Shown here piece by piece: positions 34,426 through 43,195 of a stretch of DNA of 64,000 nucleotides. The translations under genes were made by a program, and so were the position numbers. The notes under the pieces are model-generated. The model was given only the letters and a program-made list of their open reading frames with translations, was not told the DNA's origin and ran no database searches. The stretch lies in NCBI GenBank assembly GCA_035327565.1, contig DAOLDB010000015.1:8931-72930 (forward strand), in the 5' to 3' direction. Numbering within the stretch: the stretch's first letter is position 1; every line of letters begins with the position of its first letter. The DNA comes from JABDLO01 sp035327565. Its GTDB lineage: Bacteria; Bacteroidota; Bacteroidia; Chitinophagales; Saprospiraceae.

Positions 34426-35070
34426 TTATTTCATTTCAATAATCTGGTCAGCTGCAATAACATAAACTTTATCCTTTTTCAAAGGGGCAATCATAGAAAT
34501 TCCAGTGAAGGCACCAAAGGCCGGGAGTATTCCGGTGTGATCTCCAAAATAAAAACAGGGCAAAACCAGCTTTTGTTTGGCCTGACCCTCTATCCGAACT
34601 CCAGGGTGAAGATGACCGCATAGGTTATACAAACCTTGAATATGATCTGATGGCTCATGCGTTAAAAGAAATGGCTCCATAGCAAAGGAATTACCTAACA
34701 ATACCAAAGGGGATTTGTAGTATTCTTCCAGGGGCAGTATATCATGGTTCCCAAGAATAAGAAAAAAACGAATATTCATCCATCTTTCCATCCAGTCTTT
34801 GAAGGTGTACCAAACATTATTTTTTTTTGAATGAAACAGATCACCCAGAAAAAAAACAGAAGTGGCTTGGGTCGAAGATAGTATGTGATCCAACCTTATA
34901 AGATTATCGTACTCAGCTTTTACAGGAACCCCAATTCCCGCATTTCTAAAATGTGTTGACTTCCCCAGATGAAGATCAGCCATAATCAATGCTTTCTTTT
35001 GCGGCCACCATATGGATTTTTCCGGAAGCAAAATAAGCTCCTGATTTCTGATATTTATAGTAAACGGCAT
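34426..35070 (-). CDS. pdeM: Ligase-associated-type metallophosphoesterase PdeM
   Basis: The 214-residue protein carries the complete calcineurin-like metallophosphoesterase set: DLHLGK (about residues 32-37), GDLFHS, GNHD, THEP and CGHLHPG. The DLHLGKSTHFRNAGIGVP wording is specific for PdeM, the nuclease usually encoded with LigB, an Lhr-like helicase and a beta-lactamase-fold exonuclease in a DNA repair cluster. None of those partners is in this window, so here the gene stands alone. Length is normal. Nuclease activity is inferred from family membership. Confidence 0.88.
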   Translation of the reverse strand: MPFTINIRNQELILLPEKSIWWPQKKALIMADLHLGKSTHFRNAGIGVPVKAEYDNLIRLDHILSSTQATSVFFLGDLFHSKKNNVWYTFKDWMERWMNIRFFLILGNHDILPLEEYYKSPLVLLGNSFAMEPFLLTHEPSDHIQGLYNLCGHLHPGVRIEGQAKQKLVLPCFYFGDHTGILPAFGAFTGISMIAPLKKDKVYVIAADQIIEMK

Positions 35071-35182
35071 AGCTTTGCAGTGAAAATAATCAGTTGATTT
35101 AAAACGAAGGGGTAAAAATTCTGTTTCCGAAAAAATAGCAGATTTGTAAATCCAAATTCAAGTGCAAAGAAAATATTAAGTT

Positions 35183-35818
35183 GTGAATATACATTGCTTT
35201 ACTTTTAATGACTTTTCAGAAAACACTTATATCCTTTGGGATGAAACCGGAGAATGTATCATTGTAGATCCGGGTTGTCACAATACATATGAAAGGGAGG
35301 AATTCATTGACTTTATTGATGTAATGAAATTGAATCCAGTGATTTTAGTCAATACGCATTGTCATATTGATCATGTTCTGGGAAACCGGTTTGTGAGCGA
35401 AAAATATCAATTAAATCTTCAAGCGCACCGGTTGGAAGAGGCGGTATTAAAGTCATGCCTTCAGATATCTCATATGTATGGAATTCCTTATGACCCCTCA
35501 CCCTCTATCGGAGTATATCTCCGCGAGAATGATGTGATCTCATTTGGAAAATCAAACCTTTCCATTTTATTTACTCCCGGGCATTCACCTGGTAGTATCT
35601 GTCTGCATCATTCAGAAAAGCATATGTTGATTGGTGGAGATGTATTATTTTACAACAGTATTGGCAGGACAGATTTGCCCGGAGGGGATTATAATACACT
35701 GATGGCTTCGATCAGAGATAAAATTTTTACACTGAAAGATCATACCGTTGTTTATCCCGGACATGGGCCCAAAACTACTGTAGGGTATGAAAAAGCATAT
35801 AATCCATTTTTTCATTAA
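35183..35818 (+). CDS. MBL-fold metallo-hydrolase, glyoxalase II-like
   Basis: The 211-residue protein has the metallo-beta-lactamase HxHxDH motif as THCHIDH (about residues 57-63), the later zinc ligands in TPGHSPGS, GGDVLF and YPGHGP, and the N-terminal IIVDPGC strand. It belongs to the short glyoxalase II-like group of hydroxyacylglutathione or polysulfide hydrolases. The exact substrate is undetermined. The start is GTG at 35183; the following residues NIHCFTFNDFSENTYIL match the family N-terminus and no ATG fits. Confidence 0.9.
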   Translation: MNIHCFTFNDFSENTYILWDETGECIIVDPGCHNTYEREEFIDFIDVMKLNPVILVNTHCHIDHVLGNRFVSEKYQLNLQAHRLEEAVLKSCLQISHMYGIPYDPSPSIGVYLRENDVISFGKSNLSILFTPGHSPGSICLHHSEKHMLIGGDVLFYNSIGRTDLPGGDYNTLMASIRDKIFTLKDHTVVYPGHGPKTTVGYEKAYNPFFH

Positions 35819-35913
35819 CTTAAGGGAAGTGTATTTTGAAGAAATAGACTAAAATCCTTTAATTTTACATATTGACTATATTCAGCGATAGCTTAAGGGT
35901 TTACACATACAAG

Positions 35914-37008
35914 ATGGAAGAGAAAAACCATTTTATTATTATCATGGCCGGAGGAATAGGTTCCAGATTTTGGCCCGCCAGCACAAAGGAAAAACCCAAG
36001 CAATTTCTTGACATACTGGATACAGGAAAATCTTTGATCCAAATGACGTATGAAAGATGTGTCAAATGGATACCTAAAGAAAACATCCTCATATGTACAC
36101 ACATCCATTATTTGAATTTGGTAAAGGAGCATTTACCGGACTTACCGGAAGAAAATATCTTATGTGAACCCAGCCTGAATAATACGGCTCCTTGTATTGC
36201 CTATGCTGCTTTGAAGATACAGGCAAAAGCAGGTAACGCAGTACTTGCTGTTATTCCCTCTGATCATATCATCCTCGATGAAGAACAATTTCAGAGAACT
36301 TTAAGACAGGCATTTTATTTTGCGAGACAAGAAAAAGCCATTGTTACTCTGGGTATCAAGCCCCTGCGACCAGATACTGGATATGGCTACATCGAAATAC
36401 AATGCGAATGTGCAGGTACTTCAGATGAAAAATTGGATGACCCCAGTGTAGGCATATGCAAAGTCAAATCATTCAAAGAAAAACCTGATCAAGAAACGGC
36501 AGAAAAATATATTCAGTCCGGTCAACATCTCTGGAATGCTGGAATGTTTGTGTGGCAAGCAGAAACCATATTGGAAGCTTTTCGGCAGCATGCATCCGAT
36601 ATTCTGAATATTCTCCTTACAGAGCCAGGGAGAATTGGAAGTGAAGAGGAAAAAGAATATTTGAGTCGTGTATATCCCTTTACCAGAAAGGTATCTATTG
36701 ATTATGCCATTCTGGAAAAAGCAGATAATGTTTATACACTCCCTGCCGATATGGGCTGGAGTGATCTCGGCACCTGGGCGAGTCTCTACGCCTATGTTTC
36801 AACTCAGAATACAGAAAACGTGGTGCGATCAGGTCGACGAGTCATCGAAGAATCGAGTGGAAATATTATAAGAATACCAGACAATAAATCATTGATATTA
36901 AGAGGATTAAGAAATTTTATCGTAGTGGACGAGGGCAATGCTTTATTGATTTATCCAATAGAGAAAGAACAGGAAATAAAAGAATCATTAAAAAAACTGG
37001 AAAATTAA
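35914..37008 (+). CDS. manC: Mannose-1-phosphate guanylyltransferase
   Basis: From ATG 35914 the 364-residue enzyme starts with the nucleotidyltransferase signature MAGGIGSRFWPAS and has KPKQFLDIL, IPSDHII, TGYGYIE, FKEKPD, LWNAGMFVW and MGWSDLGTW, all GMPP motifs. It makes GDP-mannose from GTP and mannose-1-phosphate. It lacks the phosphomannose isomerase domain of longer ManC proteins, as usual in Bacteroidota. It opens the glycan locus that runs to 44.1 kb. A TTG at 35872 would add 14 residues ahead of the conserved N-terminus and is unlikely. Confidence 0.93.
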   Translation: MEEKNHFIIIMAGGIGSRFWPASTKEKPKQFLDILDTGKSLIQMTYERCVKWIPKENILICTHIHYLNLVKEHLPDLPEENILCEPSLNNTAPCIAYAALKIQAKAGNAVLAVIPSDHIILDEEQFQRTLRQAFYFARQEKAIVTLGIKPLRPDTGYGYIEIQCECAGTSDEKLDDPSVGICKVKSFKEKPDQETAEKYIQSGQHLWNAGMFVWQAETILEAFRQHASDILNILLTEPGRIGSEEEKEYLSRVYPFTRKVSIDYAILEKADNVYTLPADMGWSDLGTWASLYAYVSTQNTENVVRSGRRVIEESSGNIIRIPDNKSLILRGLRNFIVVDEGNALLIYPIEKEQEIKESLKKLEN

Positions 37009-37097
37009 AAGTAGTGTAATTGCATTATAAAATCATGAATGCACTAATTGTAATTCAAACAATATTTACATTGCATGACTAGAAACCAAGCAACTGC

Positions 37098-38237
37098 ATG
37101 CAGAAAAAGGTTAAAACGATCGTTATTGTAGCCAATTGTACCTGGAACATTTTTCAGTTTAGATTAAATATCATAGACAGACTGATCAGAGATGGATACA
37201 AAGTAATCGTTATAGCACCTATTGATGAATATATCGTTTACAGGGAAAATTTTCCTGAAGTGAGACATATCGGGCTGAGAACTTTCAGCCGAAGTGGGGT
37301 GAATCCGGTCAGGGACCTAATGCTCATTCTTGAATTGATCAGGAAGTACAAAAAGCTAAAACCAGACCTCGTTCTACATTATACAGCAAAACCCAATATA
37401 TATGGGGGATCGGCAGCATATGTTTTGGGTATTCCTTCCATAGCAGTGATTACCGGGCTGGGATACGCTTTTATCAATAAAGGGGTGATCAATAAAGTAA
37501 CCCGTATTTTGTATAAGTGGACTTCAGGTTTTCATCAGAAAATGATTTTTGAGAACGCTGATGACCTGGGCCTATTTATTGATCTAAACATAGCCCGACC
37601 AGGTATTTCAATGGCGGTCAAAGGGTGTGGGGTGGATCTGGATTATTACAGACCTGTAGCTTTCAAAGCACATCCCAATGTGGTGTTTACTTTTATAGGA
37701 CGAATTTTGTACGATAAAGGAATTCGTGAATTTGTAGAAGCTGCCAAAATCATACAAAGTAAAATGCCCGGCAAGGCAGCATTTTGGGTGGTTGGCGAAA
37801 TGGACAAAGAGAATCCTTCGAAAATAAATCGGGAAGAATTTAATCAATGGATTCACGATGGGATTATTGAATACCTGGGTTTTTCTCTTGACATCAAATC
37901 TATCATTAAAAAATCTCATTGTGTAGTACTGCCCTCTTACAGGGAAGGAATGCCCCGTACTATACTGGAAGCTATGGCAATGGGAAGGCCGGTAATAACT
38001 ACCCAAACAGCAGGATGCAGGGAAACGGTAGATGAAGAATTGACAGGGTATTTGGTTGAAGCACGCAACACGATAGCATTGGTAAGTGCTTTGGAAAAAT
38101 TTCTTTCTTTACCGGCAGAGGCAATGATTGAAATGGGAAGATTGGCTAGAATAAAAGCGGAGAATGAATTCGATGATGAAATTATCGCTCAGCAATACAG
38201 CCATTTAATCAGCAACATTCTTAACAAGGGGGCTTAA
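37098..38237 (+). CDS. Family 4 glycosyltransferase
   Basis: The 379-residue GT-B enzyme has an N-terminal acceptor domain (HYTAKPNIYGGSAA, AVITGLGYAF) and a C-terminal GT4 domain with FIGRILYDKGIREFVEAA, PSYREGMPRTILEAMAMGRPVITT and the catalytic E-x7-E in that last stretch. The N-terminal wording matches the PglA/CapM-like hexosyltransferase group that acts on undecaprenyl-linked sugars. It follows the GDP-mannose gene by 89 bp on the same strand. The donor sugar is unknown. Confidence 0.92.
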   Translation: MQKKVKTIVIVANCTWNIFQFRLNIIDRLIRDGYKVIVIAPIDEYIVYRENFPEVRHIGLRTFSRSGVNPVRDLMLILELIRKYKKLKPDLVLHYTAKPNIYGGSAAYVLGIPSIAVITGLGYAFINKGVINKVTRILYKWTSGFHQKMIFENADDLGLFIDLNIARPGISMAVKGCGVDLDYYRPVAFKAHPNVVFTFIGRILYDKGIREFVEAAKIIQSKMPGKAAFWVVGEMDKENPSKINREEFNQWIHDGIIEYLGFSLDIKSIIKKSHCVVLPSYREGMPRTILEAMAMGRPVITTQTAGCRETVDEELTGYLVEARNTIALVSALEKFLSLPAEAMIEMGRLARIKAENEFDDEIIAQQYSHLISNILNKGA

Positions 38238-38545
38238 AAAAAGCCAATCGAAGATTCCTAATCAAGATTCAATGAGCACACTTTGAATATTTACTGAGAA
38301 TAATGTTCTCTAGGAATAATCGGCGGATTCCGTAGAAGGATAAACAGAGTAATTGAGGTCTTGATGCTATGAAAGGGCTCTTTCCCGTTCGGGACTTTAT
38401 ATAGGTAGAAATTCAGGTCCATAGGCTTTTCTGCATAATTTTTATCCGCACATGCCGAACGTGAAGTCATAGAGACAAGATGGGGGTGGCCATTTGAATG
38501 CTCTTGTTTATTGTATAAAAGCATTAATATTTATTCAACAATGAT
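38238..38545. other. Gene-poor gap between convergent genes
   Basis: A 77-codon minus-strand frame (38291-38524) shows no recognisable family or signal peptide and is not supported. A short palindrome TCCCG-TT-CGGGA lies at 38383-38394 and GAGAA/TTCTC at about 38296-38312. Neither has a good T-run. Confidence 0.5.
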
Positions 38546-39685
38546 TTATTGGACCACTTCTAAAACACGTTTCATTTGTTCTTTCCATGACAACAGGAGA
38601 CTTGCCTCTTTTCTTATTTTAACTGGCAGATTCTCCTCATACTCCAAAATCAGATGTTCCCACCATAAAACAACTGCATGAATATCGATGGGATCTTCAG
38701 AAGCCGCAACCTTTAGAGCATAGAAGGAATGTTCAAATGATGCATCATAGTCAGCATAAATGAAAGGAATGCCACGGGCGCTAAATTCACGGTGTTTTAA
38801 AGCGCTTACTTTGCTAAGATTTTTTCTATATGCAGCGAGCGAACCAATGGCTACGTCTGCACGATTAAATAGTTCGTTTAATTCAGCATCCGATTGAGGG
38901 CCATGGAATCGGATAAATGCTTCCAAACCATGATGAGTTACTAAACTTCTTAAAACAGAATATTCCGCGCCAGACCCCACGATGTCAAGAGTGACCTGAA
39001 GAGATCCTGAAGCGTTTCCGGTATAAGCAAAGTGCATACCTTTGATCAACCGATCCAAGCCATACCATCTCCACAAGCTACCGCATGCGATCATTCGCAT
39101 TGATCCCTTTTTTATGCTTGAACTTTTTACTTCATAAGAACCAACTTCTATTCCATTATCAAGGCATATATAAGGCATGGTGTCTGTGAATGCCTTGCCA
39201 GCAATCACTACTAAAAGATCAAAGAATGTGACTGACCGATGGCAAAACCAGCGCTCTAACCGCATAAGAACGGATGAATGAATTCCAGATACTTCCAAAG
39301 CATAAGGATAGGTCGGAAATTCAAGGATCATTTTGACATCTGTATTCGCTCTTTTTATTTCCTTCCACAACTTCCAGGTAAATGGGCTGGAAAAAAAATA
39401 TCTAGCATATATCATATCAAAAACATGAAGCCTGTTTATCAGGAAAATAGAATGACAAAATTGAATATGATGCACTATAAAAGAGGGAATCAGAAAGGCA
39501 AAAGGAAGGCTTTTCACTTTGATTCTGATATCGTTCAGAAAAAATCCTGTTTGGCAGAAATATAAAAGCCAAACCTGATGACCTAATGATTCAAGGGCTG
39601 CTTTTTGATGCAGAGTTTTTAGCCATACTCCTTTGTGTTCTGGAATATCTGGGGAGGTTTTGCTGATCAGTAAAATCCTGGCCAT
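38546..39685 (-). CDS. Glycosyltransferase, GT4-like
   Basis: The 379-residue protein has GT-B organisation: an N-terminal domain opening MARILLISKTSPDIP, then MIACGSLWRWYGLDRLIKGM, VTLDIVGSGAEY, IRFHGPQSDAELNELFNRADVAIGSLAAYRKN and KHREFSARGIPFIYAD, which is the donor-binding part. The classical E-x7-E is altered (KHREFSARGIPFI), so donor class is unclear. Its start overlaps the stop of the polysaccharide deacetylase gene by 19 bp, placing it last in a three-gene minus-strand unit. Confidence 0.83.
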   Translation of the reverse strand: MARILLISKTSPDIPEHKGVWLKTLHQKAALESLGHQVWLLYFCQTGFFLNDIRIKVKSLPFAFLIPSFIVHHIQFCHSIFLINRLHVFDMIYARYFFSSPFTWKLWKEIKRANTDVKMILEFPTYPYALEVSGIHSSVLMRLERWFCHRSVTFFDLLVVIAGKAFTDTMPYICLDNGIEVGSYEVKSSSIKKGSMRMIACGSLWRWYGLDRLIKGMHFAYTGNASGSLQVTLDIVGSGAEYSVLRSLVTHHGLEAFIRFHGPQSDAELNELFNRADVAIGSLAAYRKNLSKVSALKHREFSARGIPFIYADYDASFEHSFYALKVAASEDPIDIHAVVLWWEHLILEYEENLPVKIRKEASLLLSWKEQMKRVLEVVQ

Positions 39686-41022
39686 TCGTTATACAATTGG
39701 ATCACTCTTTCTTTAAATGATATGCCTCGCATTTCTGCCTCATCGTGAAAGGAATTATGAAAATTACAAACTATCCGTGTGTATTCCTTATTTTTTCTAA
39801 AAAAGCGATCAAAAATATCTTCAAACCTTTCTTGACTATCCAAAGATTCATGTAAACAAGCACTGTCCATAAATACCAAAGGAGATTCTATTAATTCACA
39901 TTCTTTTTCCATTGTAAAATTATATAAAGGATAATCAAAACCGGTGCCGCATCGGAAGCCCACCCTGCGCGCAAATCCAAGACTAGAGTCTTTTTTAATG
40001 CCTGATTTTAGTAATAAAATTGGGGTAACTCTGATGTCAAAGTTTAGAAAGTGCTGACGACTGATGTTTATATTCATACCTGTAACATCTTCTAATAATT
40101 GCTTTTCTGCGATGATCATGGAGAGTTGATTCCAGGAATCGAATGAGGGGTGAATACCCACAGAGTAATGAGTATTTTTTGTCCATTGAATTAAATCCAA
40201 AAATAGTGGATGATCCAGAGATAAGGGTGTATCCCAACGGTGATTCCCTCCCACAAGCAGGTACAATTCTTTTGGAATCCCGGGGTTGTTGTTTAATAAC
40301 CATGAAAAAGTGTTGTAAGGATCAACACCTTTTTTAAGGTAAGTTATAAACTGTTTTGTGAGTAAGGAATAACCTTGCAGGGATTGGCGGTGGAGGAGGT
40401 GCCCCCCTAATTTGCGAAAAAGAGTAAATGGTGAAGTCCACTTGGTCAATATATCAATATCATGTGTTATGGATAGTGTAGTAGGCCTTATTACTTTTTT
40501 GCCAGTGAACCATTCTGCCAAAAATGCAATCAGATGATCGACAACAGGTGTTTTACTTGTTCCTGACCGGACGGTTAGTAATTGATTTTCAAAATCATGT
40601 ATGGATTTAGCATCGTTGGGTCTGATAATTTCTAGTTCTTCGAATCGCGACAAATGAAAAAAAACTACTTCAAATATATCAAAAGGCAAATGGCGATTAC
40701 TGATTTCCAAAGGGGTTGTTGATGCGGAATAGGAAAGTGCAAATAAAGGCAATCGCCAACCTACTATATTTCGATGCACCCAACCGGATATATTATCAGG
40801 AATTTTGTACCTGAAGAAGAAATTTTGTCTTTCAATAGTAATAGATTCACAAGAGGGAAAACCTTCCTTATATTGGATAGTCTTATCGGCACCTTCCGGT
40901 TGATTGAGCTTGATAATAATGTCCCTAGGAAATAAAGCATGATTATTTATACGCGCAACAGTATATAAAAAACGACTTGGGAATACAATTGACTGAAGGT
41001 CCGTTTCAATATTTACTATCAT
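39667..41022 (-). CDS. Polysaccharide deacetylase-family protein
   Basis: From ATG 41022 the protein has 451 residues. Its start overlaps the stop of the upstream transferase gene as ATGA; the open frame extends to a TTG at 41073 but that part is inside the upstream gene. The N-terminal ~180 residues are an uncharacterised domain. The rest is a NodB-like deacetylase with SITHDID (the TFDDG-type metal motif), GIHPSFDS (the H-x3-S/T zinc motif) and a late CNFHNSFHD. The family de-N- or de-O-acetylates surface polysaccharides; Bacteroidota relatives lie in similar glycan loci. The substrate is inferred only as the glycan made here. Confidence 0.85.
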   Translation of the reverse strand: MIVNIETDLQSIVFPSRFLYTVARINNHALFPRDIIIKLNQPEGADKTIQYKEGFPSCESITIERQNFFFRYKIPDNISGWVHRNIVGWRLPLFALSYSASTTPLEISNRHLPFDIFEVVFFHLSRFEELEIIRPNDAKSIHDFENQLLTVRSGTSKTPVVDHLIAFLAEWFTGKKVIRPTTLSITHDIDILTKWTSPFTLFRKLGGHLLHRQSLQGYSLLTKQFITYLKKGVDPYNTFSWLLNNNPGIPKELYLLVGGNHRWDTPLSLDHPLFLDLIQWTKNTHYSVGIHPSFDSWNQLSMIIAEKQLLEDVTGMNINISRQHFLNFDIRVTPILLLKSGIKKDSSLGFARRVGFRCGTGFDYPLYNFTMEKECELIESPLVFMDSACLHESLDSQERFEDIFDRFFRKNKEYTRIVCNFHNSFHDEAEMRGISFKERVIQLYNEWPGFY

Positions 41023-41966
41023 CTTCCCAAAGCCGTTCTTGCCAGTGTGATTAATCTGTTTTTGTCTTTCCAAATTTTATAATAGGGTGTCCGAAAACCC
41101 CCAAAATGTCGAAAGACAGGCTCAATATTAGGAAGCATGCTTCCTTCAAAATTATAGGTAGAAACAAACGCAGAAGTTATATTGATAGAATGCCAGATCA
41201 GCCATTGTATTGCACCATGCATTTCCATCCTGTCGTCCATTCCCATGATCAAATTATAAGCGCAATCCTGATCCCAAACAACAAGTATTCCAGCGCACAT
41301 TTTATTTTCTGCATTTAATGCAAAAATCATTTGACCACAGTTTCTCGTTTTTATCGCATCCACTAATGCATTTAACAACTCCTGAGAGTAGGGAATATTT
41401 AAGTTTTGACGGTCAAAAGTCCTTTTTTGTAACTCATACAGCTTGTTTGCATCCCATAAACTTACAATATTGCCCTGTTTACTAGCCCTGGTTATATCAG
41501 TTCTTACTGTGTTTTTCATGCCGGCCCACAAATTTTCTTTATTGGCTATATCATAAAGAATGTATGTATATGCTGTGGTTTGAGAATAATTTGCTAAATA
41601 AAAAGGATACCAGTTGGTGAAGGTGGGAAGGCATTTACACCCCAGATAATTAAATGCCGGAAGCTGACCGATTAAATCCTTTAATATTCGGTTTTCTCTG
41701 GAATACACAGCAAAATTTAGTGTTTTATGACTGGCGCTGATCCATGGGCCAAGATATGGAGTAAGGGGGGGCATCCTACTGATATTCATCCCCCATTTTC
41801 TTTCGACCGCCATTGGCAACACCCCAATGATTTCATCATTTTTATCAAAACTCAATACCACATCCCAACTTCCGGCTGTGACTATATCCAGCCACCAAGG
41901 CTGGTGAAACAAAGGAGCTTTGAGGTTTTCTCCTGTCCTTGTTATATATAATTCTTTAGCGGTCAT
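41019..41966 (-). CDS. GNAT/FemAB-like acyltransferase
   Basis: The 315-residue protein has the double-GNAT arrangement of FemAB-like enzymes: PLFHQPWWLDIV at the N-terminus, RMPPLTPYLGPWI, VRTDITRASKQG near residues 153-164, YNLIMGMDD and a C-terminal NFEGSMLPNIEPVFRHFGG. Such proteins transfer acetyl or aminoacyl groups to sugars or peptides in cell-surface biosynthesis. It is first in the unit with the deacetylase and a glycosyltransferase (ATGA and 19-bp overlaps). Acceptor and donor are not determinable here. Confidence 0.83.
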   Translation of the reverse strand: MTAKELYITRTGENLKAPLFHQPWWLDIVTAGSWDVVLSFDKNDEIIGVLPMAVERKWGMNISRMPPLTPYLGPWISASHKTLNFAVYSRENRILKDLIGQLPAFNYLGCKCLPTFTNWYPFYLANYSQTTAYTYILYDIANKENLWAGMKNTVRTDITRASKQGNIVSLWDANKLYELQKRTFDRQNLNIPYSQELLNALVDAIKTRNCGQMIFALNAENKMCAGILVVWDQDCAYNLIMGMDDRMEMHGAIQWLIWHSINITSAFVSTYNFEGSMLPNIEPVFRHFGGFRTPYYKIWKDKNRLITLARTALGR

Positions 41967-42013
41967 AGTATGAAATGAGTGTAGGACAATGTCTTCATGT
42001 ATACATCATTTTT

Positions 42014-43180
42014 CTAATGTTTTAAATGAAATGTAGAAAGATATTCATTTGCGGCCAATTCCTTATTAAAAATTATGGTATGGCTGGATTCAGTGGTTTT
42101 TATTTGGTTGTAAGTTTTGTTTCTCATCCATTTATTAATCAGCGTGGTTAATTCCATTTCATTGGAATAAGGTATCAATGTATTTTCTAATCCCTCAGGA
42201 ATGATATAGGAATAAGAGATTAAAGCGGGAATGGCAAACCGGACAGCATCCAGTACGGTTCCTGACAATGCCGATGCACCAAACCATTCCTTTATTGGAC
42301 CGTATCGCTTCCATTTTTTAAGGGGAATTATCAGAAAATCAGATTGCAATAGATGTTCATTATATTCTTTTTGGGGAATAAATTCAGCAAAAGTGGTAAT
42401 GTTTATGTTATTATGCTTATTCAGGATTTCATTCATGCGATTTTTCCACTTTTTTGGAATTTGTTTACCTGCTTTTCCAAGGAATACAATTTCTATATCT
42501 TCATTGAATTGTACGTTAAACAAAGCATTGAACAATGTGTCATAATCCCGCCCTTTGTCTGAAAAAGTGCCTGGAATAGTTATTTTAATGGGAGTTGAAT
42601 GTTTTGTTGCATAGGGCTTTTCGTAAACCAATATTTGAAAAACCAATGGCTTTACGGGGGAGTAATATTTCTTATGAAGAAAATAATGCATTACTTCATT
42701 GGATGGAAGTAGAATCCGATTAAAACCAGAAATCCGTTTATGTGACTTTAATTCTATTAGAGCAGGCAGGAATTTTATAATTCTGAGAATGTTTTCCACA
42801 GTACTCAAATCCAAATTCCCAATGGGGTCAAAAACCGTGTGAAGATTATGGATCAATACAGATTGAGGGCAAGGAATTTCAGGAATATTAATTCTTTTTG
42901 CTAAGAAAGGGTATGAAGTCCAAATCACATCTGCACAGCATTTGAATTGAGGAAGGTGATTTTCAATGCAATTATAAATTTCACCCGGAGTCCTGCAAAT
43001 AAACCATTCTATGTTTTGATAATCATATAAATCATATAGTGAATTAGATACGACAGAAGAAGTAAATACTTTTAACTTTATGTGCTGACAATGAAGAGAA
43101 AGTATGAAAGAACGAAGCACTTCTGCATGAAGTTCCGGTTCAATTAAAGCAATAATCACTGAGCTGTCCTTTACTTCCAT
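42014..43180 (-). CDS. Probable GT-B glycosyltransferase
   Basis: The 388-residue protein (ATG 43180; TTG 43186 also in frame) is divergent. The second half has GT-B-like traits: PIKITIPGTFSDKGRDYDTLFNAL, EIVFLGKAGKQIPKKW, FIPQKEYNEHLLQSDFLIIPLKKW and a late GTVLDAVRFAIPALISY donor-site-like segment. The first half has an acceptor-domain pattern with IWTSYPFLA and HNLHTVFDP. It has no signal peptide. Its start lies 15 bp from the start of the divergent GT2 gene. Glycosyltransferase is the best reading from fold pattern and context. Confidence 0.68.
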   Translation of the reverse strand: MEVKDSSVIIALIEPELHAEVLRSFILSLHCQHIKLKVFTSSVVSNSLYDLYDYQNIEWFICRTPGEIYNCIENHLPQFKCCADVIWTSYPFLAKRINIPEIPCPQSVLIHNLHTVFDPIGNLDLSTVENILRIIKFLPALIELKSHKRISGFNRILLPSNEVMHYFLHKKYYSPVKPLVFQILVYEKPYATKHSTPIKITIPGTFSDKGRDYDTLFNALFNVQFNEDIEIVFLGKAGKQIPKKWKNRMNEILNKHNNINITTFAEFIPQKEYNEHLLQSDFLIIPLKKWKRYGPIKEWFGASALSGTVLDAVRFAIPALISYSYIIPEGLENTLIPYSNEMELTTLINKWMRNKTYNQIKTTESSHTIIFNKELAANEYLSTFHLKH

Positions 43181-43195
43181 AATCAAAAATATAAA

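Noticed and set aside
38291..38524. 77-codon minus-strand frame between two glycosyltransferase genes
   Set aside because: No signal peptide, helix pattern or known motif; treated as chance.
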